A DNA stretch of 31,001 nucleotides from Utricularia gibba (lineage: Eukaryota > Streptophyta > Magnoliopsida > Lamiales > Lentibulariaceae): positions 1-31,001 of the forward strand of contig NEEC01000301.1 in the NCBI GenBank assembly GCA_002189035.1, written 5' to 3'. The translations under genes were made by a program, and so were the position numbers. The notes beneath the pieces are model-generated. The model ran no database searches and had not been told where the DNA came from. It saw only the letters and a program-made list of their open reading frames with translations. Positions 1 to 10,163 of this stretch are shown in pieces. Numbering within the stretch: the stretch's first letter is position 1; each line of letters opens with the position of its first letter.

Positions 1-1162
1 TCAGCTTAGGCTTGGGCCGAAAGTAAGTTGAAGCCCGGCAAAAAAGTGATGTATTTATTAACGTTCGGTTTTCGGGGTTGCCTACATGGTTTTTTCAAGG
101 AACAGCTTCTCGTTTTGTGGTGGCCAGTCTCACTAGGAACTTGGTCCGGGCCGCTGATTCTTTATGGCTCATGAGGACAAAAGGATGCAAATCGATGAAT
201 ACAATGATGCATTTGTTTAAATTACGATATCACGTGCACCCCACATCATTTTTTCAACAACGTACTTTATACTTGAAGAGGCGGTCTTGGGTGCACCTAG
301 AACGGGACAAAGGTCAGGTTGGGCTTTGCCAGAGAGTTAGTTGTAGCCCGGCAATGAAAGTGATGTATTTATTAACGTTTGGTTTTCGGGGTTGCCTACA
401 TGGTTTTCAAGGAAAAGCTTCTCGTTTTGTGGCGGCTGCTCTCGCTGGGAACTTGGTCCGGGCCCCCGATTCTATATGGCTCATGAGGTCAACCAGATGC
501 AAATCGATGAATATAATGATGCATTTGTTTTAAATTACGATATCACGTGCACCCTACATCATTTTTTCAACAACTTACTTTATACTTGAGCAGGTGGTCT
601 TGGGGGGCAAGAGGAACAGGACAAAGGTCAGCATAGGCTTTGGCCGAAAGTAAGTTGTAGCCCGGCAAAGAAAGTGATGTATGTATTAACGTTCGGTTTT
701 CGGGTTGCTTACATGGTTTTTCAAGGAACAGCTTCTCCTTTAGTGGCGGCCAGTCTCGCTAGGAACTTGGTCCGGGCCCCTGACTCTTTATGGCTCATGA
801 GGAGAAAAGGATGCAAATCCATGAATACAATGATGCATTTGTTTAAATTACGATATCACGTGCACCCTACATCATTTTTTCAACAACTACTTTATACTTG
901 AGGAGGTGGTCTTGGGGGGCAAGAGGAACCGGACAAAGGTCAGCTTAGGCTTGGGCCGAAAGTAAGTTGTAGCCCGGCAAAGAAAGTGATGTATTTATTA
1001 ACGTTCGGTTTTCGGAAGCTGCCTAAATGCTTTTTGAAAGAACATCTTCTCGTTTTATGGCGGCCAGTCTCGCTGGGAACTTGGTCCTTGACCCTGGTTC
1101 TGTATGGCTCATGGGGTGATGAAAAAAAATGATGCATTTGTTTAAATTACGGTATCACGTGC
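1..1162. repeat. Satellite array block 1 (about 3.7 monomers, classes F-G-H-I)
   Basis: Head-to-tail copies of the ~312-bp monomer. The recurring core GTAAGTTGTAGCCC (or the GTTAGTTG variant) appears near 23, 337, 650 and 961. The block begins inside a monomer and ends after the sequence CACGTGC where retroelement fragment 1 starts. The four monomers carry class markers seen again at 4064-5216 and 9036-10184: GGTCAGGTTGGGC in the second, GGTCAGCATAGGC in the third, and CGGAAGCTGCCTAAATGC in the fourth. The fourth also lacks about 15 bp between GGGGT and GATGA. No coding or RNA gene is supported; open frames here change frame between copies. Confidence 0.96.
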
Positions 1163-1898
1163 CCTGGTTATATTCATATTGTGCATTTTGGTGAGGAGAG
1201 CAGATTCACCATAAGTTTTCTCAACTTCATTACCATCTCTTAGTTCCAATCTCTTTTCTGTAGATTGCAACTCAATCATGAACTCTCTAAATGTTGGCTC
1301 TGGTGTAACAGGATATTCAGGATACAGCTGATGGAGCTTTCCTTTCAATAATGTCAAGGATTTTTCTTTCTGTCTCAAGTGCACATAACTTTGGCTCGAA
1401 TCTTGCAGGTAGGCTCATGATTGCCTTGCTAATCACCTTTTGATCCTCAAGTTTTTCCCCCAATCCTCGAATCTCCTTCACAAGCTTCGCAGTACGTTCA
1501 TAATAGACTTGTATGGTTTCATTGTCTAACATTTTGTTCCTCTCAAAGTCCTCCAGCTTGTTTTTGCATAATATCTCTCTGAGTTTGGCATCGCCTTCAT
1601 AATGGGATTTGAGAGTATCCCATATTTCTTTTGCTGATTGACACTCTGCAATATCATCAAATAGATGTTCAGAGATGGCTTGATACAAGGCATCCATTGC
1701 TTCATCTTTTCTCTGTTGAAGATACTCAGCTTCCTCTTGCTGTTCTGATGTGGATTTGCTTGTTATTGTAATAGCCGGAATCTCCCTTTCAACAACATCC
1801 CAAATCTTTCTGACCCGAAGGTAGCTGCGCATCTTTTTGACCCAGCTTCCATACTCTGAACCATCAAATATTGGAGGTCCTCTACCAGATGCCATCAT
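1142..1898 (-). pseudogene. copia gag fragment 1, frameshifted
   Basis: Remnant of a copia Gag (capsid/nucleocapsid precursor). From the ATG at 1898 the product starts MMASGRGPPIFDGSEYGSW, a DUF4219-like N terminus, followed by a UBN2-type Gag region with IWDTLKSHYEG and SLPARFEP. An extra T in the run at 1343-1345 shifts the frame. The first frame then ends as IERKAPSAVS near 1317, and the remainder (KLHQLYPEYPV onward) is read in another frame down to the stop at 1142. The other two copies have two Ts here and stay open. As in those copies, the last codons come from satellite and the zinc knuckle is absent. A one-base indel could be real or a consensus error. Confidence 0.85.
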
Positions 1899-2002
1899 AG
1901 CCACCGCTTGACAAGCTTTGGGTTGATACTTGGTAATCTACCAAGTAAAAAACGCTGAACGGTATATAAAATACTGAAACGAACACAGGTTTGAGAACCT
2001 TA

Positions 2003-2016
2003 CTGCTCTGATACCA
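2003..2016 (-). other. Primer-binding site (initiator tRNA-Met), fragment 1
   Basis: On the minus strand the bases directly after the LTR are TGGTATCAGAGCAG. The first 12, TGGTATCAGAGC, are the complement of the 3' end of plant initiator tRNA-Met including CCA, the standard primer for minus-strand cDNA synthesis in plant copia elements. Its position next to the TG...CA LTR fixes the element's orientation. Confidence 0.9.
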
Positions 2017-2146
2017 TGTTGTTGCAAGAAAAATAGAGTCTTGGGAAGTAACAAAAGGTATGCTTATGAGATCACCTTGGATGAAAAACGACTCATGAAC
2101 AATAAGAATGACCGAAAACCTAATTGACACGCATTTCTAGTAGGGC

Positions 2147-2154
2147 TATATATA
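2147..2154 (-). promoter_or_regulatory. TATA box of LTR 1
   Basis: TATATATA inside the LTR, in the minus-strand context GGCTATATATACC on the plus strand. It lies about 130 bp before the LTR 3' end, a usual position for a retroelement core promoter. Transcription from it would run leftward through gag into the satellite. It has one base fewer on one flank than the other copies. Confidence 0.6.
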
Positions 2155-2215
2155 CCAAATACCTAGGTTACCCAACAGGGCCACAATCATTGAAAACACA
2201 CAAAAAGCCCAACAA

Positions 2216-2250
2216 CTCGAATCCAACACTTCCATGCTCGAACCCAACAC
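2216..2250 (-). repeat. Short direct repeat inside LTR 1
   Basis: Two 14-bp copies, CTCGAATCCAACAC (2216-2229) and CTCGAACCCAACAC (2237-2250), differ at one base and start 21 bp apart. They lie upstream of the TATA box with respect to LTR transcription, where copia LTRs often carry repeated enhancer-like motifs. A regulatory role is inference only. The same pair is present in LTRs 2 and 3. Confidence 0.6.
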
Positions 2251-2336
2251 CTTTTTTTATCTGAAATATGACATTATGACACAAGTTTAGTTCTTCCAAT
2301 CACCTTCAAGCTTTGGATTGAGGCTGATCTCCAACA

Positions 2337-5216
2337 CTTGGTCCGGGCCCCTGATTCTTTATGGCTCATGAGGACAAAAGGATGCAAATCGATGAATACA
2401 ATGATGCAATTGTTTAAATTACGATATCACGTGCACCCTACATGATTTTTTCAACAACTTACTTTATACTTGAGGAGGTGGTCTTGGGGGCAAGAGGAAC
2501 CGGACAAAGGTCAGCTTATGCTTGGGTCGAAAGTAAGTTGTAGCCTGACAAAGAAAGTGATCTATTTATTAACGTTCGGTTTTCGGGGCTACCTACATGG
2601 TTTTTCAAGGAACGCTTCTCGTTTTGTGGCGGCCAGTCTCGCTGGAACTTGGTCTTTACCCCGATTCTGTATGGCTCATGAGGTCAACCGAATGCAAATC
2701 GATTAAAAAAAATGATGCATTTGTTTAAATTGCGATATGACGTGCACCCCACATGATTTTTTCAACAACTTACTTTATACTTGAGGAGGCGGTCTTGGGG
2801 TACAGCTGGAACGGGACAAAGGTAAGGTTTGGCTTGCGCCGAGAGTTAGTTGTAGCCCGACAAATAAAGTGATAATTTGATATCGTTCGGTTTTCGGGGC
2901 TACCTACATGGTTTTTCAAGGAACGCTTCTCGTTTTGTGGCGGCCAGTCTCGCTGGGAACTTGGTCCTTGACCCCGATTCTGTATGGCTCATGAGGTCAA
3001 CCGATGCAAATCGATTAAAAAAGTGATGCATTTGTTTAAATTGCGATATCACGTGCACCCCACATGATTTTTTCAACAACTTACTTTATACTTGAGGAGG
3101 CGATCTTGGGTGCACCTGAACGGACAAAGGTAAGGTTTGGCTTGCGCCGAGAGTTAGTTGTAGCCCGACAAATAAAGTGATGTATTTATTATCGTTCGGT
3201 TTTCGGGGGCTGCCTACATGGTTTTTCAAGGAACCGCTTCTCGTTTTGTGGCGGCCAGTCTCGCTGGGAACTTGGTCCTTGACCCCGATTCTGTATGGCT
3301 CATGAGGTCAACCGGATGCAAATCGAAAAAAAAATGATGCATTTGTTTAAATTACGATATCACGTGCACCCCACATGATTTTTTCGACAACTTACTTTAT
3401 ACATGGGAGGCGGTCTTGGGGGGTACCTGGAACGGAAAAGGTCAGCTTAGGCTTGGGCCGATAGTAAGTTGTAGCCCGGCAAAGAAAGTGATGTATTTAT
3501 TATCGTTCGGTTTTTGGGGGCTGCCTACATGGTTTTTCAAGGAACATCTTCTCTTTTTGTGGCGGCCGCTCTCGCTGGGAACTTGGTCCGGGCCCTGATT
3601 CTCTTTGGCTCATGAGGACAAAAGGATGCAAATCGATGAATACAATGATGCATTTGTTTAATTACGATATCACGTGCACCCCACATGATTTTTTCAACAA
3701 CTTACTTTATACTTGAGGAGGTGGTCTTGGGGGCAAGAGGAACCAGACAACGGTCATATTAGGCTTGGGCCGAAAGTAAGTTGTAGCCCGGCAAAAAGTG
3801 ATGTATTTATTAACGTTCGGTTTTCAGGGTTCCCTACATGGTTTTCCAAGGAAAAGCTTTTCGTTTTGTGGCGGCCGCTCTCGCTGGGACTTGGTCCGGG
3901 CCCCTAATTCTTTATGGCTCATGAGGACAAAAGGATGCAAATCGATGAAATAATGATGCATTTGTTTAAATTACGATGTCGCGTGCACCCCAAATGATTT
4001 TTTAACAACATACTTTATACATGAGGAGGCGGTCTTGGGGGGCACTTGGAACCGGAAAAAGATCAGCTTAGGCTTGGGCCGAAAGTAAGTTGTAGCCCGG
4101 CAAAGAAAGTGATGTATTTATTAACGTTCGGTTTTCGGGGTTGCCTACATGGTTTTCAAGGAACAGCTTCTCGTTTTGTGGTGGCCAGTCTCACTAGGAA
4201 CTTGGTCCGGGCCGCTGATTCTTTATGGCTCATGAGGACAAAAGGATGCAAATCGATGAATACAATGATGCATTTGTTTAAATTACGATATCACGTGCAC
4301 CCACATCATTTTTTCAACAACGTACTTTATACTTGAAGAGGCGGTCTTGGGGTGCACCTAGAACGGGACAAAGGTCAGGTTGGGCTTTGCCAGAGAGTTA
4401 GTTGTAGCCCGCAATGAAAGTGATGTATTTATTAACGTTTGGTTTTCGGGGTTGCCTACATGGTTTTTCAAGGAAAAGCTTCTCGTTTTGTGGCGGCTGC
4501 TCTCGCTGGGAACTTGGTCCGGGCCCCGATTCTATATGGCTCATGAGGTCAACCAGATGCAAATCGATGAATATAATGATGCATTTGTTTAAATTACGAT
4601 ATCACGTGCACCCTACATCATTTTTTCAACAACTTACTTTATACTTGAGCAGGTGGTCTTGGGGGCAAGAACAGGACAAGGTCAGCATAGGCTTTGGCCG
4701 AAAGTAAGTTGTAGCCCGGCAAAGAAAGTGATGTATGTATTAACGTTCGGTTTTCGGGGTTGCTTACATGGTTTTTCAAGGAACAGCTTCTCCTTTAGTG
4801 GCGGCCAGTCTCGCTAGGAACTTGGTCCGGGCCCCTGACTCTTTATGGCTCATGAGGAGAAAAGGATGCAAATCCATGAATACAATGATGCATTTGTTTA
4901 AATTACGATATCACGTGCACCCTACATCATTTTTTCAACAACGTACTTTATACTTGAGGAGGTGGTCTTGGGGGCAAGAGGAACCGGACAAAGGTCAGCT
5001 TAGGCTTGGGCCGAAAGTAAGTTGTAGCCCGGCAAAGAAAGTGATGTATTTATTAACGTTCGGTTTTCGGAAGCTGCCTAAATGCTTTTTGAAAGAACAT
5101 CTTCTCGTTTTATGGCGGCCAGTCTCGCTGGGAACTTGGTCCTTGACCCTGGTTCTGTATGGCTCATGGGTGATGAAAAAAAATGATGCATTTGTTTAAA
5201 TTACGGTATCACGTGC
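2337..5216. repeat. Satellite array block 2 (9 monomers)
   Basis: Nine tandem monomers between retroelement fragments 1 and 2, with the core GTAAGTTG/GTTAGTTG near 2532, 2846, 3152, 3464, 3775, 4085, 4397, 4704 and 5016. The block begins inside a monomer (CTTGGTCCGGGCCCC directly after the LTR) and ends at CACGTGC. The second monomer has the private variant GATAATTTGATATCG in place of GATGTATTTATTATCG. The last four monomers repeat the F-G-H-I order of block 1. No gene is supported. Confidence 0.95.
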
Positions 5217-5951
5217 CCTGGTTATATTCATATTGTGCATTTTGGTGAGGAGAGCAGATTCACCATAAGTTTTCTCAACTTCATTACCATCTCTTAGTTC
5301 CAATCTCTTTTCTGTAGATTGCAACTCAATCATGAACTCTCTAAATGTTGGCTCTGGTGTAACAGGATATTCAGGATACAGCTGATGGAGCTTTCCTTCA
5401 ATAATGTCAAGGATTTTTCTTTCTGTCTCAAGTGCACATAACTTTGGCTCGAATCTTGCAGGTAGGCTCATGATTGCCTTGCTAATCACCTTTTGATCCT
5501 CAAGTTTTTCCCCCAATCCTCGAATCTCCTTCACAAGCTTCGCAGTACGTTCATAATAGACTTGTATGGTTTCATTGTCTAACATTTTGTTCCTCTCAAA
5601 GTCCTCCAGCTTGTTTTTGCATAATATCTCTCTGAGTTTGGCATCGCCTTCATAATGGGATTTGAGAGTATCCCATATTTCTTTTGCTGATTGACACTCT
5701 GCAATATCATCAAATAGATGTTCAGAGATGGCTTGATACAAGGCATCCATTGCTTCATCTTTTCTCTGTTGAAGATACTCAGCTTCCTCTTGCTGTTCTG
5801 ATGTGGATTTGCTTGTTATTGTAATAGCCGGAATCTCCCTTTCAACAACATCCCAAATCTTTCTGACCCGAAGGTAGCTGCGCATCTTTTTGACCCAGCT
5901 TCCATACTCTGAACCATCAAATATTGGAGGTCCTCTACCAGATGCCATCAT
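5196..5951 (-). CDS. Truncated copia Gag polyprotein, fragment 2 (251 codons, chimeric end)
   Basis: N-terminal part of a copia Gag, the structural protein of the retrotransposon particle. Numbering from the first ATG (5951; an in-frame GTG lies two codons upstream), residues about 11-37 resemble DUF4219 (FDGSEYGSWVKKM ... IWDVVE). Residues from about 69 to 200 are UBN2/Retrotran_gag_2-like, with IWDTLKSHYEG near 92-102 and SLPARF near 162-167. FMIELQSTEKRLE near 213-225 matches the part of the family before the zinc knuckle. The CCHC knuckle, protease and pol are missing. The last six residues (ARDTVI) and the stop are encoded by satellite DNA. The frame is intact, but the protein lacks nucleic-acid binding and catalytic domains and is most likely a relic. 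The family assignment is firm; expression is unknown. Confidence 0.85.
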   Translation of the reverse strand: MMASGRGPPIFDGSEYGSWVKKMRSYLRVRKIWDVVEREIPAITITSKSTSEQQEEAEYLQQRKDEAMDALYQAISEHLFDDIAECQSAKEIWDTLKSHYEGDAKLREILCKNKLEDFERNKMLDNETIQVYYERTAKLVKEIRGLGEKLEDQKVISKAIMSLPARFEPKLCALETERKILDIIEGKLHQLYPEYPVTPEPTFREFMIELQSTEKRLELRDGNEVEKTYGESALLTKMHNMNITRARDTVI

Positions 5952-6055
5952 AGCCACCGCTTGACAAGCTTTGGGTTGATACTTGGTAATCTACCAAGTA
6001 AAAAACGCTGAACGGTATATAAAATACTGAAACGAACACAGGTTTGAGAACCTTA

Positions 6056-6069
6056 CTGCTCTGATACCA
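6056..6069 (-). other. Primer-binding site (initiator tRNA-Met), fragment 2
   Basis: Minus-strand TGGTATCAGAGCAG directly abuts the LTR end; the first 12 bases match the complement of the plant initiator tRNA-Met 3' end. Confidence 0.9.
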
Positions 6070-6394
6070 TGTTGTTGCAAGAAAAATAGAGTCTTGGGAA
6101 GTAACAAAAAGGTAATGCTTATGAGATCACCTTGGATGAAAAACGACTCATGAACAATAAGAATGACCGAAAACCTAATTGACACGCATTTCTAGTAGGG
6201 CTTATATATACCAAATACCTAGGTTACCCAACAGTGGGCCACAATCATTGAAAACACACAAAAAGCCCAACAACTCGAATCCAACACTTCCATGCTCGAA
6301 CCCAACACCTTTTTTTATCTGAAATATGACATTATGACACAAGTTTAGTTCTTCCAATCACCTTCAAGCTTTGGATTGAGGCTGATCTCCAACA
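6070..6394 (-). repeat. 5' LTR of copia fragment 2 (325 bp)
   Basis: Minus-strand TGTTGG...CAACA ends with the primer-binding site immediately downstream. It contains the TATA box and the internal 14-bp direct repeat. It differs from LTR 1 by small insertions, for example AACAGTGGGCC where LTR 1 has AACAGGGCC. Confidence 0.88.
6203..6210 (-). promoter_or_regulatory. TATA box of LTR 2
   Basis: TATATATA in the LTR, about 130 bp before its 3' end on the minus strand, oriented toward gag and the satellite to the left. Confidence 0.6.
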
Positions 6395-8141
6395 CTTGGT
6401 CCGGGCCCCTGATTCTTTATGGCTCATGAGGACAAAAGGATGCAAATCGATGAATACAATGATGCAATTGTTTAAATTACGATATCACGTGCACCCTACA
6501 TGATTTTTTCAACAACTTACTTTATACTTGAGGAGGTGGTCTTGGGGGGCAAGAGGAACCGGACAAAGGTCAGCTTATGCTTGGGTCGAAAGTAAGTTGT
6601 AGCCTGACAAAGAAAGTGATCTATTTATTAACGTTCGGTTTTCGGGGCTACCTACATGGTTTTTCAAGGAACCGCTTCTCGTTTTGTGGCGGCCAGTCTC
6701 GCTGGGAACTTGGTCCTTTACCCCGATTCTGTATGGCTCATGAGGTCAACCGAATGCAAATCGATTAAAAAAAATGATGCATTTGTTTAAATTGCGATAT
6801 GACGTGCACCCCACATGATTTTTTCAACAACTTACTTTATACTTGAGGAGGCGGTCTTGGGTGCACCTGGAACGGGACAAAGGTAAGGTTTGGCTTGCGC
6901 CGAGAGTTAGTTGTAGCCCGACAAATAAAGTGATAAATTTGATATCGTTCGGTTTTCAGGGGCTACCTACATGGTTTTTCAAGGAACCGCTTCTCGTTTT
7001 GTGGCGGCCAGTCTCGCTGGGAACTTGGTCCTTGACCCCGATTCTGTATGGCTCATGAGGTCAACCGGATGCAAATCGATTAAAAAAATGATGCATTTGT
7101 TTAAATTGCGATATGACGTGCACCCCACATGATTTTTTCAACAACTTACTTTATACTTGAGGAGGCGGTCTTGGGTGCACCTGGAACGGGACAAAGGTAA
7201 GGTTTGGCTTGGCCGAGAGTTAGTTGTAGCCCGACAAATAAAGTGATGTATTTATTATCGTTCGGTTTTCGGGGGCTGCCTACATGGTTTTTCAAGGAAC
7301 CGCTTCTCGTTTTGTGGCGGCCAGTCTCGCTGGGAACTTGGTCCTTGACCCCGATTCTGTATGGCTCATGGGGTCAACCGGATGCAAATCGAAGAAAAAA
7401 AATGATGCATTTGTTTAAATTACGATATCACGTGCACCCACATGATTTTTTCAACAACTTACTTTATACATGGGGAGGCGGTCTTGGGGGTACCTGGAAC
7501 GGAAAATGGTCAGCTTGGCTTGGCCGATAGTAAGTTGTAGCCCGGCAAAAAAGTGATGTATTTATTATCGTTCGGTTTTCGGGGGCTGCCTACATGGTTT
7601 TTCAAGGAACATCTTCTCTTTTTGTGGCGGCCAGTCTCGCTGGGAACTTGGTCCGGCCCCGATTCTTTGGCTCATGAGGTCAAAAGGATGCAAATCGATG
7701 AAAAAATGATGCATTTGTTTAATTACGATATCACGTGCACCCCACATGATTTTTTCAACAACTTACTTTATACTTGAGGAGGCGGTCTTGGGGCAAGAGG
7801 AACCAGACAAGGTCATTTAGGCTTGGGCCGAAAGTAAGTTGTAGCCCGGCAAAGAAAGTGATGTATTTATTAACGTTCGGTTTTCGGGTTCCTACATGGT
7901 TTTCAAGGAAAAGCTTTTCGTTTTGTGGCGGCCGCTCTCGCTGGGAACTTGGTCCGGGCCCCGATTCTTTATGGCTCATGAGGTCAAAAGGATGCAAATC
8001 GATGAAAAAATGATGCATTTGTTTAAATTACGATGTCGCGTGCACCCCAAATGATTTTTTTAACAACTTACTTTATACTTGAGGAGGCGGTCTTGGGGGG
8101 CACTTGGAACCGGAAAAAGTCAGCTTAGGCTTGGGCCGAAA

Positions 8142-9057
8142 GTAAGTTGTAGCCCGGCAAAGAAAGTGATGTATTTATTACGTTCGGTTTTCGGGGTTGC
8201 CTACATGGTTTTTCAAGGAACAGCTTCTCGTTTTGTGGGCCAGTCTCGCTGGAACTTGGTCCGGGCCCTGATTCTTTATGGCTCATGAGGACAAAAGGAT
8301 GCAAATCGATGAAAAAATGATGCATTTGTTTAAATTACGATATCACGTGCACCCCACATGATTTTTTCAACAACTTACTTTATACTTGAGAGGCGGTCTT
8401 GGGGTGCACCTAGAACGGGACAAAGGTCAGGTTGGGCTTGCCGAGAGTTAGTTGTAGCCCGGCAAAGAAAGTGATGTATTTATTATCGTTCGGTTTTCGG
8501 GGTTGCCTACATGGTTTTTCAAGGAAAGCTTCTCGTTTTGTGGCGGCTGCTCTCGCTGGGAACTTGGTCCGGGCCCCGATTCTTATGGCTCATGAGGTCA
8601 ACCAGATGCAAATCGATGAATAAAATGATGCATTTGTTTAAATTACGATATCACGTGCACCCTACATCATTTTTTCAACAACTTACTTTATACTTGAGCA
8701 GGTGGTCTTGGGGGCAAGAGGAACAGGACAAAGGTCAGCATAGGCTTGGCCGAAAGTAAGTTGTAGCCCGGCAAAGAAAGTGATGTATTTATTAACGTTC
8801 GGTTTTCGGGGTTGCTACATGGTTTTTCAAGGAACAGCTTCTCTTTGTGGCGGCCAGTCTCGCTGGAACTTGGTCCGGGCCCCTGATTCTTTATGGCTCA
8901 TGAGGAGAAAAGGATGCAAATCTGAATACAATGATGCATTTGTTTAAATTACGATATCACGTGCACCCTACATGATTTTTTCAACAACTACTTTATACTT
9001 GAGGAGGGTCTTGGGGGGCAAGGAACCGGAAAAGGTCAGCTTAGGCTTGGGCCGAAA
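8142..9057. repeat. F-G-H three-monomer unit, first copy (~916 bp)
   Basis: Measured from core to core. The three monomers share order and class markers with the next 926 bp: GGTCAGGTTGGGC in the second monomer (near 8427) and GGTCAGCATAGGC in the third (near 8734). This extra trimer is missing from the compound unit at 1163-5216 and accounts for the length difference between the two units. It is more diverged from block 1 than the second copy is. Confidence 0.75.
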
Positions 9058-9983
9058 GTAAGTTGTAGCCCGGCAAAGAAAGTGATGTATTTATTAACGT
9101 TCGGTTTTCGGGGTTGCCTACATGGTTTTTCAAGGAACAGCTTCTCGTTTTGTGGTGGCCAGTCTCACTAGGAACTTGGTCCGGGCCCTGATTCTTTATG
9201 GCTCATGAGGACAAAAGGATGCAAATCGATGAATACAATGATGCATTTGTTTAAATTACGATATCACGTGCACCCCACATCATTTTTTCAACAATACTTT
9301 ATACTTGAAGAGGCGGTCTTGGGGTGCACCTAGAACGGGACAAAGGTCAGGTTGGCTTTGCCGAGAGTTAGTTGTAGCCCGGCAATGAAAGTGATGTATT
9401 TATTAACGTTTGGTTTTCGGGTTGCCTACATGGTTTTTCAAGGAAAAGCTTCTCGTTTTGTGGCGGCTGCTCTCGCTGGGAACTTGGTCCGGGCCCCCGA
9501 TTCTATATGGCTCATGAGGTCAACCAGATGCAAATCGATGAATATAATGCATTTGTTTAAATTACGATATCACGTGCACCCTACATCATTTTTTCAACAA
9601 TACTTTATACTTGAGCAGGTGGTCTTGGGGGCAAGAGGAACAGGACAAAGGTCAGCATAGGCTTTGGCCGAAAGTAAGTTGTAGCCCGGCAAAGAAAGTG
9701 ATGTATGTATTAACGTTCGGTTTTCGGGTTGCTTACATGGTTTTTCAAGGAACAGCTTCTCCTTTAGTGGCGGCCAGTCTCGCTAGGAACTTGGTCCGGG
9801 CCCCTGACTCTTTATGGCTCATGAGGAGAAAAGGATGCAAATCCATGAATACAATGATGCATTTGTTTAAATTACGATATCACGTGCACCCTACATCATT
9901 TTTTCAACAACTACTTTATACTTGAGGAGGGGTCTTGGGGGGCAAGAGGAACCGGAAAAGGTCAGCTTAGGCTTGGGCCGAAA
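9058..9983. repeat. F-G-H three-monomer unit, second copy (~926 bp)
   Basis: Direct tandem partner of the preceding trimer. It has the same class order and matches 1-960 and 4085-5015 closely, including the variants GGTGGCCAGTCTCACTAGG in F and CTCCTTTAGTGGCGG in H. Confidence 0.8.
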
Positions 9984-10163
9984 GTAAGTTGTAGCCCGGC
10001 AAAGAAAGTGATGTATTTATTAACGTTCGGTTTTCGGAAGCTGCCTAAATGCTTTTTGAAAGAACATCTTCTCGTTTTATGGCGGCCAGTCTCGCTGGGA
10101 ACTTGGTCCTTGACCCTGGTTCTGTATGGCTCATGGGGTGATGAAAAAAAATGATGCATTTGT

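Larger units (their letters stand above)
1163..2336 (-). mobile_element. Truncated Ty1/copia LTR retrotransposon, fragment 1
   Basis: Read on the minus strand, the order is LTR (2336 to 2017), tRNA-Met primer-binding site, a leader of about 100 bp, and the first ~245 codons of gag. The element then stops abruptly at satellite DNA. The rest of the internal region (zinc knuckle, protease, integrase, reverse transcriptase, RNase H) and the 3' LTR are missing, so it cannot transpose by itself. The 5' edge abuts satellite directly at 2337. No 5-bp target-site duplication can be paired because the other end is lost. Relative to fragments 2 and 3 it has small indels, including one that breaks gag. 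The Ty1/copia assignment rests on the gag type and the primer site. Confidence 0.9.
2017..2336 (-). repeat. 5' LTR of copia fragment 1 (about 320 bp)
   Basis: On the minus strand the segment begins TGTTGGAGATCAGCC and ends TTGCAACAACA, giving the TG...CA ends and short TGTTG/CAACA terminal inverted repeat of LTRs. The primer-binding site follows immediately; the exact 3' end could be 3 bp earlier because CAACA occurs twice in overlap. It contains a TATA box. It is 320 bp here and 325 bp in the other two fragments. No partner LTR exists nearby, so element age cannot be estimated from LTR divergence. Confidence 0.88.
1163..5216. repeat. Compound repeat unit 1: retroelement fragment plus 9 monomers (~4.05 kb)
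   Basis: This unit runs from the inner breakpoint of retroelement fragment 1 to that of fragment 2. It consists of 1,174 bp of copia-derived DNA and about 2,880 bp of satellite. The base order at both fragment edges is the same as in the next unit, and the first monomer after the LTR carries the private variant GATGCAATTG at about 2404, shared with 6462 and 11430. Seeing the same edges and private variants in all copies shows that fragment and flanks were duplicated together. Unequal exchange or rolling-circle amplification are possible mechanisms; neither is shown. Confidence 0.88.
5217..6394 (-). mobile_element. Truncated Ty1/copia LTR retrotransposon, fragment 2
   Basis: Same minus-strand order as fragment 1: LTR (6394 to 6070), tRNA-Met primer site, leader, then gag cut at the same position. 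The left edge (satellite CACGTGC joined to CCTGGTTATATTC) and right edge (CCAACA joined to CTTGGTCCGGG) match the other fragments base for base. It is four bases longer than fragment 1 and equal in length to fragment 3. Its gag frame is open. Confidence 0.9.

Noticed and set aside
78-1137. Open reading frames of 60-150 codons crossing satellite monomers, recurring with phrases such as VSCSPAKKVMYLLTFGF
   Set aside because: They come from a period near 312 (three times 104), occur on both strands, change frame with each indel between otherwise identical copies, and match no protein family I recognise. This is periodic noncoding DNA.
1882-2130. Minus-strand open frames of 64-82 codons inside the LTR and leader
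   Set aside because: They cross the LTR end, primer-binding site and leader, are interrupted differently among the three copies, and have no recognisable domain.
2017-2336. The retroelement copies as solo LTRs or complete elements
   Set aside because: LTR, primer site, leader and part of gag are contiguous, so they are not solo LTRs. No second LTR or pol exists before satellite resumes, so they are not complete.
2337-5216. 5S rDNA or other tandem RNA gene array
   Set aside because: The unit length is compatible, but I saw no 5S internal promoter elements, no tRNA-like A/B boxes in usable arrangement and no terminal T-run after a structured RNA.
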